From: Bhargavaea beijingensis
GTDB lineage: Bacteria; Bacillota; Bacilli; Bacillales_A; Planococcaceae
DNA length: 64,000 nucleotides
Assembly: GCF_900101985.1 (NCBI RefSeq)
Contig: NZ_FNAR01000004.1
Coordinates: 1-64,000, forward strand
Reading direction: 5' to 3'
Of the stretch, positions 1 through 7,785 are shown piece after piece. A program made the translations under genes and the position numbers. Under the pieces are notes generated by a model. That model searched no databases, was not told where the DNA came from, and worked only from the letters and a program-made list of their open reading frames with translations. Every line of letters starts with the position of its first letter. The stretch's first letter is position 1.

Positions 1-166
1 AGCCCCGGTTTCCCGGAGTTATCCCGATCTTACAGGCAGGTTGCCCACGTGTTACTCACCCGTCCGCCGCTGAATCAGGGGAGCAAGCTCCCCGTCATCC
101 GCTCGACTTGCATGTATTAGGCACGCCGCCAGCGTTCGTCCTGAGCCAGGATCAAACTCTCCATAA
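1..166 (-). rRNA. 16S ribosomal RNA, 5' end (partial)
   Basis: The reverse complement contains the universal 5' 16S sequence GAGTTTGATCCTGGCTCAG followed by the expected helix 6-8 region (CAAGTCGAGCGG, then GGCGGACGGGTGAGTAACAC). The gene reads leftward and is cut by the window start, so only about the first 165 nt are present. The mature 5' end was placed by comparison with the B. subtilis 16S start (TTTATCGGAGAGTTTG); here the matching bases are TCTTATGGAGAGTTTG. The sequence is of Bacillales type. Confidence 0.97.
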
Positions 167-339
167 GAGAGTATGAGTAAGCTCATACTTTAAAGCTGGC
201 ATATCAAGTGATATGTCCGATATCATTTGTTCCGATCTCGCCCGACGGGGTCGGGGATCGGGAACTCATTTCATCAGCGTTTTGCTGTTCAGTTTTCAAG
301 GTTCATTAATTGTTGTTGTATTTTTCATCGACTGTTATT

Positions 340-368
340 AATATAACACGCTGTGCTGATTGCGTCAA
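340..368 (-). promoter_or_regulatory. Probable rRNA operon promoter
   Basis: On the minus strand TTGACG (363-368) and TATATT (340-345) are separated by exactly 17 nt and preceded by an A-rich stretch that could act as an UP element. The start would lie near 333, giving a leader of about 165 nt to the 16S gene. The leader contains CCTTGAAAACTGAAC, a sequence common in Bacillales rRNA leaders. The assignment rests on position and consensus. Confidence 0.75.
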
Positions 369-815
369 CAACTTTTTCTTGTCTTTCCGTTCGCCGCGTC
401 ACTTGGAAACGCAACGTTGATAACTATACACCGCATTCCTGAACAGCGCAACCCCATATTTGATTATCGGAATCTTTCATTTTCAGCACTCATCTTTTTG
501 ATCTGCATATATAATGAAGAACTTCATTTATGTCATCAACCAAGCCATACATCTAAGCGAGGAGCGATGTCATCAACCGTCGGTTAATTTATCTTTGCAG
601 ATAGCTGTTGTGAGGCATCTTTCTTGGCGCGGGGATCAACGGATATGTCGTCTTTTTCAGATATGAGCCTTGAATTGCGACCAGTCCGGAAGCCATGGCG
701 CTGTTTATGCATGATGGTCAGCATACCGACAAACGGCGCATAAAGTAGATACTTCCCGCAAGATAAACACCAGGTCCACACACCGGCTCGCCAAAAGCGC
801 CAGCAGGAAAACAGA
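369..815. other. Intergenic stretch, no supported gene
   Basis: Between the rRNA promoter and the terminator of the next gene. Short open frames occur (for example a minus-strand one at 584-781) but none has a ribosome binding site or recognisable protein. Hydrophobic stretches appear in more than one minus-strand frame around 700-830, which could be a decayed small membrane-protein gene, but I cannot support this. Confidence 0.4.
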
Positions 816-854
816 TGAAAAACAACTGCAGGGATCGGCTATCGTCTGCAGTTG
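816..854 (-). terminator. Rho-independent terminator
   Basis: CAACTGCAG (846-854 read on minus) pairs with CTGCAGTTG (823-831), and the stem is followed on the minus strand by GTTTTTC. It sits directly after the hydrolase gene at 872-1696. Confidence 0.75.
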
Positions 855-871
855 CTATTGGCTTCGGTCAT

Positions 872-1696
872 TCAGGCTTTGGTTGCCGGAGTTCCTGCGG
901 CCTGCCGGATGACTTCCTCTACCCTTCCCGGATTCTCTGCCGTCAGCATATGGGTGCAGTTTTCGAACGCGATCACCGTTGAATCCGCGATTCGTTCGTT
1001 CAGATAGTCCGCGGTTTCTTTGGAATACAGCGTGCTCTTTTCACCATAGACAATCTGTGCCGGCACCGTGATGTCAGCAAGCATGTCCCGGTAGTCGGCC
1101 GTCACCATGGCATGCCACATGGCGGCCAGCACATGCGGCGAATTGGCAGCGGACAATTTCAGCGTTTTTTCAAGCTCGGTTGCGTTCAGGTATGGTACTG
1201 TCCGCTTCATGAAGGTTCTCGAGAAGCCTTCGAATTCTTCATACATCTGTGTCAGGTCCCGGTCGGCATCCGAGCGGGTGTATTCCCCGTGCCATAACCC
1301 CAGGTTCCATCCTTCGTCGTTGATCAGTTTCGGTGTCATATCCAAAATCGTGAAGGTGCGCAGCCGATCAGTGCCATGGTTGCGGATGTACTCAAAGCCG
1401 GTAGATGCCCCCATCGAGTGGCCGGCCAGCGTCACCTCACTCAGGTCGAGATGTTGCATCAATTCTTTAAGATCCCGGGCAAAGCGGCGGAGTGTCAGAC
1501 CCTGATCGGTACGGTCAGATTGTCCATGCCCCCTCAAGTCATAAGCCACCACCCGGAAATTGTTGCTCAGAGATTCGATCGGCTCAGCGAAGGTCGTGTG
1601 GTCGCCCGACCATCCATGAACGAGCACTATTGGTTGTCCCTTTCCTTTATCCACATAAAACAGCTTGACTCCATCACTAGTTTCGAAAAACGCCAT
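872..1696 (-). CDS. Alpha/beta hydrolase
   Basis: A 274-residue single-domain alpha/beta hydrolase. The oxyanion region IVLVHGWSG is near residue 25, the nucleophile elbow GHSMGAS near residue 94, and the late acid/histidine segment ends in FENCTHMLTAENP near residue 250, so Ser, Asp/Glu and His are all available. Family members include non-haem haloperoxidase-like and general esterases; the substrate cannot be read from sequence. The start is supported by GGGAGAG seven bases before ATG. It stands alone between terminators. No signal peptide, so cytoplasmic. Confidence 0.88.
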   Translation of the reverse strand: MAFFETSDGVKLFYVDKGKGQPIVLVHGWSGDHTTFAEPIESLSNNFRVVAYDLRGHGQSDRTDQGLTLRRFARDLKELMQHLDLSEVTLAGHSMGASTGFEYIRNHGTDRLRTFTILDMTPKLINDEGWNLGLWHGEYTRSDADRDLTQMYEEFEGFSRTFMKRTVPYLNATELEKTLKLSAANSPHVLAAMWHAMVTADYRDMLADITVPAQIVYGEKSTLYSKETADYLNERIADSTVIAFENCTHMLTAENPGRVEEVIRQAAGTPATKA

Positions 1697-1766
1697 TTGC
1701 TCTCCCCCTATCCAAGTCTGACTGATTGTTCCGAATCCAGTATACCAATAGAATTGGGTTTCATAT

Positions 1767-1793
1767 AAAAAGACACCCCGCAGGGTGCCTGTT
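1767..1793 (-). terminator. Rho-independent terminator
   Basis: On the minus strand GGCACCC-TGC-GGGGTGTC is followed by TTTTTAT, immediately downstream of the membrane-protein gene at 1810-2169. Confidence 0.8.
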
Positions 1794-1809
1794 GGCGTAA
1801 AGACTCAGT

Positions 1810-2169
1810 TTAAAGATTCATCTTGTTGAAGAATTCCTTGCGGTACTCCGGATAAAACCGGGTCCAGTATAGCTGTGTGAGCTTCAGCGTGACGATGCCG
1901 ACCAGCGGAAGCAACAGCAACGCAAAAAATCCTGGGTGGTCCGTGATTCCGAGAAACAGTCCCATCCCAATCCCCAGAATGACAAACAGGGCACTGACAT
2001 ACCAGCTGGCCAGGAACGCCAGCAGGAAAACGGCGCTCATAAAGAGGAACGTTAACATTCTGGTTTTGTCGCCACGGGTCTTCAGGCTGCGGAACTTGTT
2101 CCAATTCTGTTTGACTTCTGCGGCGATTTCCTTGGTGATGGCCCAGTTTCTTTTAATGAAAAAATCCAT
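1810..2169 (-). CDS. Small membrane protein, function unknown
   Basis: A 119-residue protein with a charged N-terminus (about residues 1-38) and two or three hydrophobic segments (about 40-58, 60-75 and 82-98) before a basic C-terminus. No recognised enzymatic motif. The start has a good site, GGAGGAAGAGAA before ATG. It lies 30 bp after a lipoprotein gene on the same strand and shares the terminator at 1767-1793, so the two are probably co-transcribed and may work together at the membrane; this is inference from position. Confidence 0.7.
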   Translation of the reverse strand: MDFFIKRNWAITKEIAAEVKQNWNKFRSLKTRGDKTRMLTFLFMSAVFLLAFLASWYVSALFVILGIGMGLFLGITDHPGFFALLLLPLVGIVTLKLTQLYWTRFYPEYRKEFFNKMNL

Positions 2170-2199
2170 TTCTCTTCCTCCGTCGTCTTGCCTGGTCCG

Positions 2200-2769
2200 T
2201 CAGTTTTCCAGTTCGAAGTTCGCATTTTCAAGTTTGACGACTTTGTTCTCTTCCGTGATCGACCCGAGAACTTCTGCGCCCTCAGGCGTGACCGGAACAG
2301 TGAACGGGATCACATGGCCCGGCTGGATGGTGCCCGCGAATGGCTCTAAAAGCTCGACCCGTTCCTTTTCCAAAACATATGCGATTCCGTTGCCCGTATC
2401 CACACCGAGCGTATAGTCGAATGTAATGTTCTTGATCGGCTTCTCAAGTCGGTTGACCCCCAGGAAAAACATCGCCTGGCCGCCTTCCGTCTGATTGGCC
2501 AAGGTCAGCGGATGGACACCAAAGTCGTCCGGAACCCCGACTTCAGGATTGCTTTCGAGGAAGGCAGACAATTGCTGGCACATCCCATTTTCAAGTGTCA
2601 CGCCGTTTTCTTCGTCAGCCTTAAGCACTTGGATCTCAACGGGCTCCATTTCTTGTTCTTGACTCACAGCTTCCTGTTCCTCCTTCACTTCCGGTTGGTC
2701 GCTGTCCGCCTGATCTCCGCAGCCGGCCAGGAGCACGGTTAAAGTTAAAAACATCGCAGTTCGTTTCAT
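2200..2769 (-). CDS. Predicted lipoprotein, unknown function
   Basis: A 189-residue protein with a lipoprotein signal peptide: short basic N-terminus, hydrophobic core and lipobox LLAGC ending at Cys17, followed by a Glu/Gln-rich linker to about residue 50. The rest resembles a beta-sandwich of the kind found in extracellular DUF4352-like lipoproteins (two strands around residues 95-180, with PGHVIPFTVPV), but I do not recognise a specific family. Anchored to the outer face of the membrane after cleavage at Cys17. Likely first gene of a two-gene unit with 1810-2169. Confidence 0.75.
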   Translation of the reverse strand: MKRTAMFLTLTVLLAGCGDQADSDQPEVKEEQEAVSQEQEMEPVEIQVLKADEENGVTLENGMCQQLSAFLESNPEVGVPDDFGVHPLTLANQTEGGQAMFFLGVNRLEKPIKNITFDYTLGVDTGNGIAYVLEKERVELLEPFAGTIQPGHVIPFTVPVTPEGAEVLGSITEENKVVKLENANFELEN

Positions 2770-2870
2770 GATGCATGCACTCCCGAAATACCGGATGATT
2801 TATCCGGTCATTAGTTTTTTCTGCCGTCAGGCGCTCAAGCTCTTTTCTGAGCTCAATTTCACCTAAGGTT

Positions 2871-2996
2871 TCAAGTTCCCGGATGTGTCGCCGCTTTGAT
2901 CAAGTCCATTCGTTCTTGCATGCACATGAGCTTTTTTAGATTCTGCTGCAAGCCCTCGCGAAATAAGGCTACGTTCAATCCTTTCATGCCTTTCAT
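2871..2996 (-). CDS. Possible small protein, 41 residues
   Basis: A short open frame with a good ribosome binding site (AAGGTGA seven bases before ATG at 2996). The product begins MKGMKGLNVALFREGLQQN and contains a charged helix up to residue 36. It ends near a second short frame encoding IELRKELERL in another phase, so this could also be a frameshifted remnant of one small helical protein. No homologue recognised; confidence is low. Confidence 0.3.
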   Translation of the reverse strand: MKGMKGLNVALFREGLQQNLKKLMCMQERMDLIKAATHPGT

Positions 2997-3042
2997 GCCG
3001 TTGTCACCTTTTTCATTGATCATTCCCGTGACCCGGCCGACA

Positions 3043-3086
3043 TGCAAACAACCCGCCGTGGATTACCGAGTCCGGGCGGGCTGTTT
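3043..3086 (-). terminator. Rho-independent terminator
   Basis: AACAGCCCGCC and GGCGGGTTGTT form an 11-bp stem on the minus strand with one G-U pair, followed by TGCATG. It lies downstream of the esterase gene at 3162-3905. Confidence 0.65.
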
Positions 3087-3161
3087 AGTATTTTAAGGCG
3101 TGTCCCCGGCAGATTCAGCCGTGCACGGTTCAAAATCCTAAACGTTGTTTAAGCTTGGATT

Positions 3162-3905
3162 TTAGGAATACTCCTTGAAGAAGCGCAGCACATTCTCGAT
3201 TATTTTATCCTTATCATTGTCCAACGTCGCGACATGATAGCTATTCTTAAGCTGCACTTTTTCGATTGCCTCGGATGAGAGCCCTTCACCGATGATATCC
3301 GAGTTGCCCGGCGGTACAACATGATCTTCATCAGAAACGAGAAGCAGAGCAGGACAGCTGATCTTGCCGAGGTCCGCACGCACTTCTTCCATCAGGGCAA
3401 GGATCTCCTTTACCGACTTGACCGGTGTTTTCTCATAGGCCAGTTCGGTGACGTCCGGCTTTTTGATATCCGAGCCGATCGCTTCAAGGAAGCGGATCTC
3501 TTCCGGGTCGCCGACTTCTTTGAGTGCAGGCATGTCGATGGCGGCGTTGATGAGCGCGATTGCCCGGATGTCCGGGTGCCGTTTCGCCATATAAAGCGTC
3601 AGCGTACCGCCCATCGACAGACCCGCCATGTAAATGGTGCCGCTGCGTTCCTTCAGCCAGCGGTAGCCTTCCTCGACCGATTCAATCCAATCATGCCGGC
3701 TTGTCCGTTCCATGTCTTCGTAATGGGTGCCGTGCCCTTTGAGGCGCGGAAGGCAAACGGTATAGCCCGCCTCCGCCAATGCTTCTGCGAGCGGCCGCAT
3801 GCTTTGTGTGGAACCGGTGAAGCCATGCGAGACCAGAACCCCTTCCTTCCCGCCTTCCGCATAATAAGGTTCGGCGCCTTTTAGAACCGGATACTTTTCT
3901 TCCAT
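3162..3905 (-). CDS. Carboxylesterase, Est30/YvaK type
   Basis: A 247-residue alpha/beta hydrolase. The order of motifs matches the thermostable Bacillus carboxylesterase family: VLVSHGFTGSTQSMRPLAEA near residue 24, LKGHG near residue 55, nucleophile elbow GLSMGG near residue 95, DEDHVVPP near residue 192 (catalytic Asp) and SYHVATLDND near residue 222 (catalytic His). The length is typical of the family. It hydrolyses short to medium-chain carboxylic esters in the cytoplasm. ATG is preceded by GGAGGGATCAAT. Monocistronic by terminators on both sides. Confidence 0.88.
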   Translation of the reverse strand: MEEKYPVLKGAEPYYAEGGKEGVLVSHGFTGSTQSMRPLAEALAEAGYTVCLPRLKGHGTHYEDMERTSRHDWIESVEEGYRWLKERSGTIYMAGLSMGGTLTLYMAKRHPDIRAIALINAAIDMPALKEVGDPEEIRFLEAIGSDIKKPDVTELAYEKTPVKSVKEILALMEEVRADLGKISCPALLLVSDEDHVVPPGNSDIIGEGLSSEAIEKVQLKNSYHVATLDNDKDKIIENVLRFFKEYS

Positions 3906-4140
3906 ATTGATCCCTCCCCGTGTGGAATGCCGTTTTGCTCTTTTTCCTATTCGTTATGAGTTTCCGTTTTCCTTCCTCGGCGCTCCGAATTGTTTACATA
4001 ATAATTTTATCTTCAACTAATCAGTTTTCTCCCCGATCTGTTATGTACAAGATTGGACTGCTAATACAGCCGTCCCACCTGTTCGCTATCTTGGCAAGCT
4101 TGCATTTAGTTTACCATTCCTGTTGCTTTTGAAGGATGAT

Positions 4141-4175
4141 GAAATCAAGCACCCGAGAATTGTCGGGTACTTGAG
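4141..4175 (-). terminator. Rho-independent terminator
   Basis: On minus, CAAGTACCCGA and TCGGGTGCTTG form a stem with loop CAATTC followed by ATTTC. It directly follows the stop codon of the gene at 4178-5305. Confidence 0.7.
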
Positions 4176-4177
4176 CG

Positions 4178-5305
4178 TTAGACTTGTGCGGTCTCTTTCT
4201 GGGTGTTTTTCAGGTCTTCGAACAGTTTCTCGATCGTTCCCGCCCCGACATGTTTGTACTTGGCTAGAATGACGAGTTCCTGCGGCAGCTGGCCGGCCTG
4301 CCGGATGCCCGATTCCCTCAGCTGGCGGATGAACCCGGGCGTGAGGGAAGGGAAATTCTCCTTGTTCAGCTCGGATTGGGCAAGCGTCTCCGTCACGATG
4401 ATCGCGTCGCCTTTATGGAACAGGAACAGCTCGCCCGGGCGTTCGATGCGGATCCGGCGGCGGGCTTTTTCTTCTTCGATGAATTCTTCAAGTTCCCCGA
4501 AAAACTGCTCATCATTTTTCTCTGTGTACCGGGTAACCGAAAGATGAAGGCCTGCGAGATCAGCCGGCAATTCGCTCATGATCCGGGCTTCTTCCGCTCC
4601 GTGCAGCTTGACAAGGAAGCGGACCGACTTTTCAAATCGCTGCGGCAAGAGGAAGGCGTCGCGGAGAAAATATGGGACGTCGAGTGTCCTGCCACCATAG
4701 CGGATCTGCCGGACAATCGTGTTGCCGGGGGATTCATCAAAAGGATGCTCTTGGGAGATCAGGGCTGCTGGTGCTTTCTCAGGTGCGTTGTCTTTCGCCT
4801 CACCACGAAGCGTATCTTTCAGCAGTTCTTCCAGGCGGCCGAGGCGGGATTCCAGCTCCGGCAGTTCGAAAGCCCGTTCCTTCGGCGGTGAAGGGTCACG
4901 GTATTCCGGGAAAGTGAATGTCGGATTTCCGTATACCTCTATGTACCATTTCATGACGATATACAACTGTTCCCACGCCGCGAGCGACTCGGTCACCCGG
5001 AATGCCCTCGGCTGATGGGCGGCGCGGTTGCCGGCCATGCGAATTTCATGAAGGGCATCCCTCACTTCTCCGGTCAGCAACCCCTGGCTGCCGATTTCGT
5101 CGAGGCGTTCTTTCAGGGATTTGTGCTGTCCGTCAGGGATCCTTTCTTGCTTCATGACCAGTTGCAGGACCGAGTCGATCAGCACCCGGGCATGTGTCAG
5201 CATTGTCCGGGGGCTTGTATAAACCGATTGTTCCAACTCCGCCGCCACGAGGGCGAGGTGCCGATTTTCTAAAAATGCGTAAAAATGTTCACCGTTTCCG
5301 TTCAC
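4178..5305 (-). CDS. DUF4145-like domain protein
   Basis: A 375-residue protein. Residues about 10-125 resemble DUF4145, the helical domain often fused to type I restriction and other nucleic-acid enzymes (LTHARVLIDSVLQLVMKQ, LHEIRMAGNRAAHQ). A central linker around residues 140-190 precedes an unassigned region; the C-terminus (about 330-370) has a helical, hairpin-like look (LRESGIRQAGQLPQEL). No helicase or nuclease motif is visible here, so the domain is not attached to its usual partner. GTG start with AAGGAG eight bases upstream. Transcribed alone, divergently from 5426-6010. Confidence 0.6.
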   Translation of the reverse strand: MNGNGEHFYAFLENRHLALVAAELEQSVYTSPRTMLTHARVLIDSVLQLVMKQERIPDGQHKSLKERLDEIGSQGLLTGEVRDALHEIRMAGNRAAHQPRAFRVTESLAAWEQLYIVMKWYIEVYGNPTFTFPEYRDPSPPKERAFELPELESRLGRLEELLKDTLRGEAKDNAPEKAPAALISQEHPFDESPGNTIVRQIRYGGRTLDVPYFLRDAFLLPQRFEKSVRFLVKLHGAEEARIMSELPADLAGLHLSVTRYTEKNDEQFFGELEEFIEEEKARRRIRIERPGELFLFHKGDAIIVTETLAQSELNKENFPSLTPGFIRQLRESGIRQAGQLPQELVILAKYKHVGAGTIEKLFEDLKNTQKETAQV

Positions 5306-5425
5306 AGCGTTGCTCCTTCTCTATTACAATAAACATAGTTTAACATTTACAAAACTAAGCCGACAAAGCATGTTTGATTGTGTCATAATAAAACGAAATA
5401 AAAGTCGTTCAGGATGGTGGATGAA

Positions 5426-6010
5426 GTGACAGAAAGAAAGTTAAACCGGATCGATGAAATGGAAAAACGGCTTGCGGCAATTGGCGACAGGGACCCTGCG
5501 GAAGCGGTCCATGACATCGTGCAGGATTTGTTCGGATTTGACTATGATTGCGTTCCTGTTCTCCGGGGCAAGCGGGAAGGTCTCACGAACCGGGAAATCC
5601 TTTTGGCAGAGCTGAAAAAACTGCCCTCTCTCACCGCCGATCACCTCTGCCCGCTTCTCCTGCATCTGTTCGGCACGAACCTGAAAGGGATCGTCTCTAT
5701 TGAAGAAGCGCCCATTTCCATCCGCTCCAAGGAAAACTGGGTCAAGCGCCATGACGGGGACCTAGTCATGATCACAGGCGGCTACGAGGATCTGGATGTT
5801 CTCGTAGCACCCACCGAGGAATTCATGACGGTCAATGGCGATGAATATCTCCCGGACAAGCTTCTGGATCGCCTGATCGCAATCGGTTATGTAAACCGGA
5901 ACGGCCATGCTTTTTACGCAGATCCGGAAGGCAAACCGGTCTCCGACGACTTTAAGACGCTGACCATCCGGACGATCACCGAATACTTTGAAGAGAATCC
6001 TTATGATTGA
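5426..6010 (+). CDS. Hypothetical protein
   Basis: I do not recognise this roughly 194-residue protein. It is mostly alpha-helical at the N-terminus (MEKRLAAIGDRDPAEAVHDI), with a mixed alpha/beta C-terminal half; no signal peptide or membrane segment. The GTG at 5426 is preferred because AGGATGGTGG lies at the right distance; an ATG at 5414 would have its AGG directly abutting the start codon. A strong terminator follows. It is divergent from the DUF4145 gene with a shared 108-bp promoter region. Confidence 0.6.
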   Translation: MTERKLNRIDEMEKRLAAIGDRDPAEAVHDIVQDLFGFDYDCVPVLRGKREGLTNREILLAELKKLPSLTADHLCPLLLHLFGTNLKGIVSIEEAPISIRSKENWVKRHDGDLVMITGGYEDLDVLVAPTEEFMTVNGDEYLPDKLLDRLIAIGYVNRNGHAFYADPEGKPVSDDFKTLTIRTITEYFEENPYD

Positions 6011-6018
6011 CCGCATCA

Positions 6019-6059
6019 GAAGAGCCCTGATCCGAATCGGATCAGGGCTCTTGCGTTTT
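6019..6059 (+). terminator. Rho-independent terminator
   Basis: A perfect 15-bp stem, AAGAGCCCTGATCCG / CGGATCAGGGCTCTT, with a short loop, followed by GCGTTTTC. It ends the gene at 5426-6010 and separates it from the convergent TPP enzyme gene. Confidence 0.9.
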
Positions 6060-6134
6060 CCCGGTGAAAGAAAAAGAGTATGTCGATGTCACCATTCGGT
6101 AAGGCAACGTCTCACTCCATACCCGCGACCAGCC

Positions 6135-7772
6135 TTATTCTGCAAAGCCGGCCAGGAATTTGACCCGGTCGCCCATCGGTGGCGGCGTGTCGTCGGTCAG
6201 GACGATTTCGAGGAGTGCCGGTCCGTCTGCGGACATCAGCTTCCCGATCGACTCAGCGTTCAGATCCTCCATCGATTCCACACGGGCGGCCGGTATACCG
6301 AGACCTTCAGCCATCTTTGCGAAGTCCATCGGTTGGGTGGAAAAGGTTTCGTGGACCCGCTTGAATTGCAGGCTGTGGCCATGGTAAACCAATCCCAGCC
6401 GGGAATTATTCATGACGATGAACAGGACGGGAACGCCGTATTCCTTCGCCGTGAGGATCTCCATGCCATGCATATGGAAGCAACCGTCACCCGTGATGAT
6501 CACCGTCGGGCGTTCCGGGTCTGCCATTTTGGCAGCGATTCCGACGGACAGGCCGCTCCCCATCGCCCCGAAGTGAACGTTGATGTCAAAAGCATCCGGT
6601 GAAAGAACGTTCAGATCATGAATGACATAGGCTTCCGTCTCCGTGATATCGACTGCGTACCTTGTCTGCTCGGGAAGCAGCTGCTGGAGTTTCAGCACGA
6701 CGTTTTTTGTCGTGAATTCTTTCCCGGGTTCCAGCCGCTCCGGATTGTAAGGCACCTTAACAGATTGCTCTGAAGTACCGAGGACGTTTAGCTCTGTCAG
6801 GATGGCCGGAAGCGTGTCGGCAAGATCTCCCAGGACAGGCAGATCCACCGGGTACTTCCTGGCGAACACGGTTTCGTCCCGATCAAGCTGGATGACGAAA
6901 CGGCCCTGTGCCAATCCGGCATTGTAGTTGCTCGTAGCCGTCTCCCCGAGGCTCGAGCCGAGTATGAGCAATGTGTCGGAATCACCTTCCTGGACGAGCT
7001 TGCCCGTTGATTCGTGGCCCGCAAACCCGTATACGCCCGCGAAATTGGGGTGCGTATCCTTAAACAGACCTTTGGCAACTGGAGTTGAGACGACCGGCCA
7101 GCCGAGCCGCTCGGAGAGGCGCATTACTTCCGGCACCATTCCCCTGACCCCCTGCCCGCAGAAAATCAGGCCGGAATTCCGGCTTTTGATCTCCCGCGCA
7201 GCTTGCCCGGCCGCTGCATAATCCGCTTTTACCCGGACTGTGCGGATGCCGTCCGGAATCGTAGCCGGATCGATAGCAGCCATCTGCACATCAAGCGGCA
7301 TGGCAATATGTACAGGGCCCGGTACACCGCTCACGGCGATTTCAAGCGCCTTTGCCACTTCGCTGACCAGATCTTCACCGCGCTCAACGAGTTTGGAATA
7401 CTTGGTGAGCGGCGCAAAAACCGGTGCAGCATCAAGCTCCTGTGAGGAATTCATGCCGACCGTGCTGCTCGGTACAGCTCCTGTCAAAAAAAGAACCGGA
7501 AGCTGTTCCCGCATGGCGTTCGCCGCCGGCGTGATCAAGTTCATCGCCCCGGGCCCGCTCGAACCGATGGCGACTGCCGGACCTCCCGTATATTTCGCAA
7601 ATCCTGCGGCCATATAGCCAGCTGCACCTTCATGTTTTGTGATGATCGGGCGGATGTCTGCGTAATCATTCATCCCGTCAAACAACACATTCACACTGCC
7701 TGCCGGTATGCCGAAAATCCGGTCGATGCCCACATTTTTCAGAAACTCAAGAACTGCAATGCCTGCTTTCAT
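6135..7772 (-). CDS. Thiamine pyrophosphate-dependent enzyme, acetolactate synthase/pyruvate oxidase family
   Basis: A 545-residue three-domain TPP enzyme. The N-terminal pyrimidine-binding domain carries the catalytic Glu in TKHEGAAGYMAAGF (about residue 48); a central FAD/nucleotide-type domain spans about 190-320; the C-terminal domain has the TPP-Mg motif GDGCFHMHG ... MNNSRLGLVYHG. This matches the IlvB/AlsS/PoxB superfamily, which decarboxylates 2-keto acids such as pyruvate. No regulatory IlvN-like subunit is adjacent, so biosynthetic acetolactate synthase is less likely than a catabolic or side-function enzyme. Start chosen at ATG 7772 because AAGGTGG lies eight bases upstream; a GTG at 7784 is also in frame. 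It begins 13 nt after the stop of the c-di-GMP gene, implying co-transcription. Confidence 0.85.
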   Translation of the reverse strand: MKAGIAVLEFLKNVGIDRIFGIPAGSVNVLFDGMNDYADIRPIITKHEGAAGYMAAGFAKYTGGPAVAIGSSGPGAMNLITPAANAMREQLPVLFLTGAVPSSTVGMNSSQELDAAPVFAPLTKYSKLVERGEDLVSEVAKALEIAVSGVPGPVHIAMPLDVQMAAIDPATIPDGIRTVRVKADYAAAGQAAREIKSRNSGLIFCGQGVRGMVPEVMRLSERLGWPVVSTPVAKGLFKDTHPNFAGVYGFAGHESTGKLVQEGDSDTLLILGSSLGETATSNYNAGLAQGRFVIQLDRDETVFARKYPVDLPVLGDLADTLPAILTELNVLGTSEQSVKVPYNPERLEPGKEFTTKNVVLKLQQLLPEQTRYAVDITETEAYVIHDLNVLSPDAFDINVHFGAMGSGLSVGIAAKMADPERPTVIITGDGCFHMHGMEILTAKEYGVPVLFIVMNNSRLGLVYHGHSLQFKRVHETFSTQPMDFAKMAEGLGIPAARVESMEDLNAESIGKLMSADGPALLEIVLTDDTPPPMGDRVKFLAGFAE

Positions 7773-7785
7773 CGAACCTACCACC

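Noticed and set aside
584-781. 65-codon minus-strand frame as a gene
   Set aside because: No ribosome binding site, no family match, and hydrophobic segments are split between frames.
3920-4132. 70-codon plus-strand frame upstream of the esterase
   Set aside because: No ribosome binding site; hydrophobic by base composition of the AT-rich promoter region.
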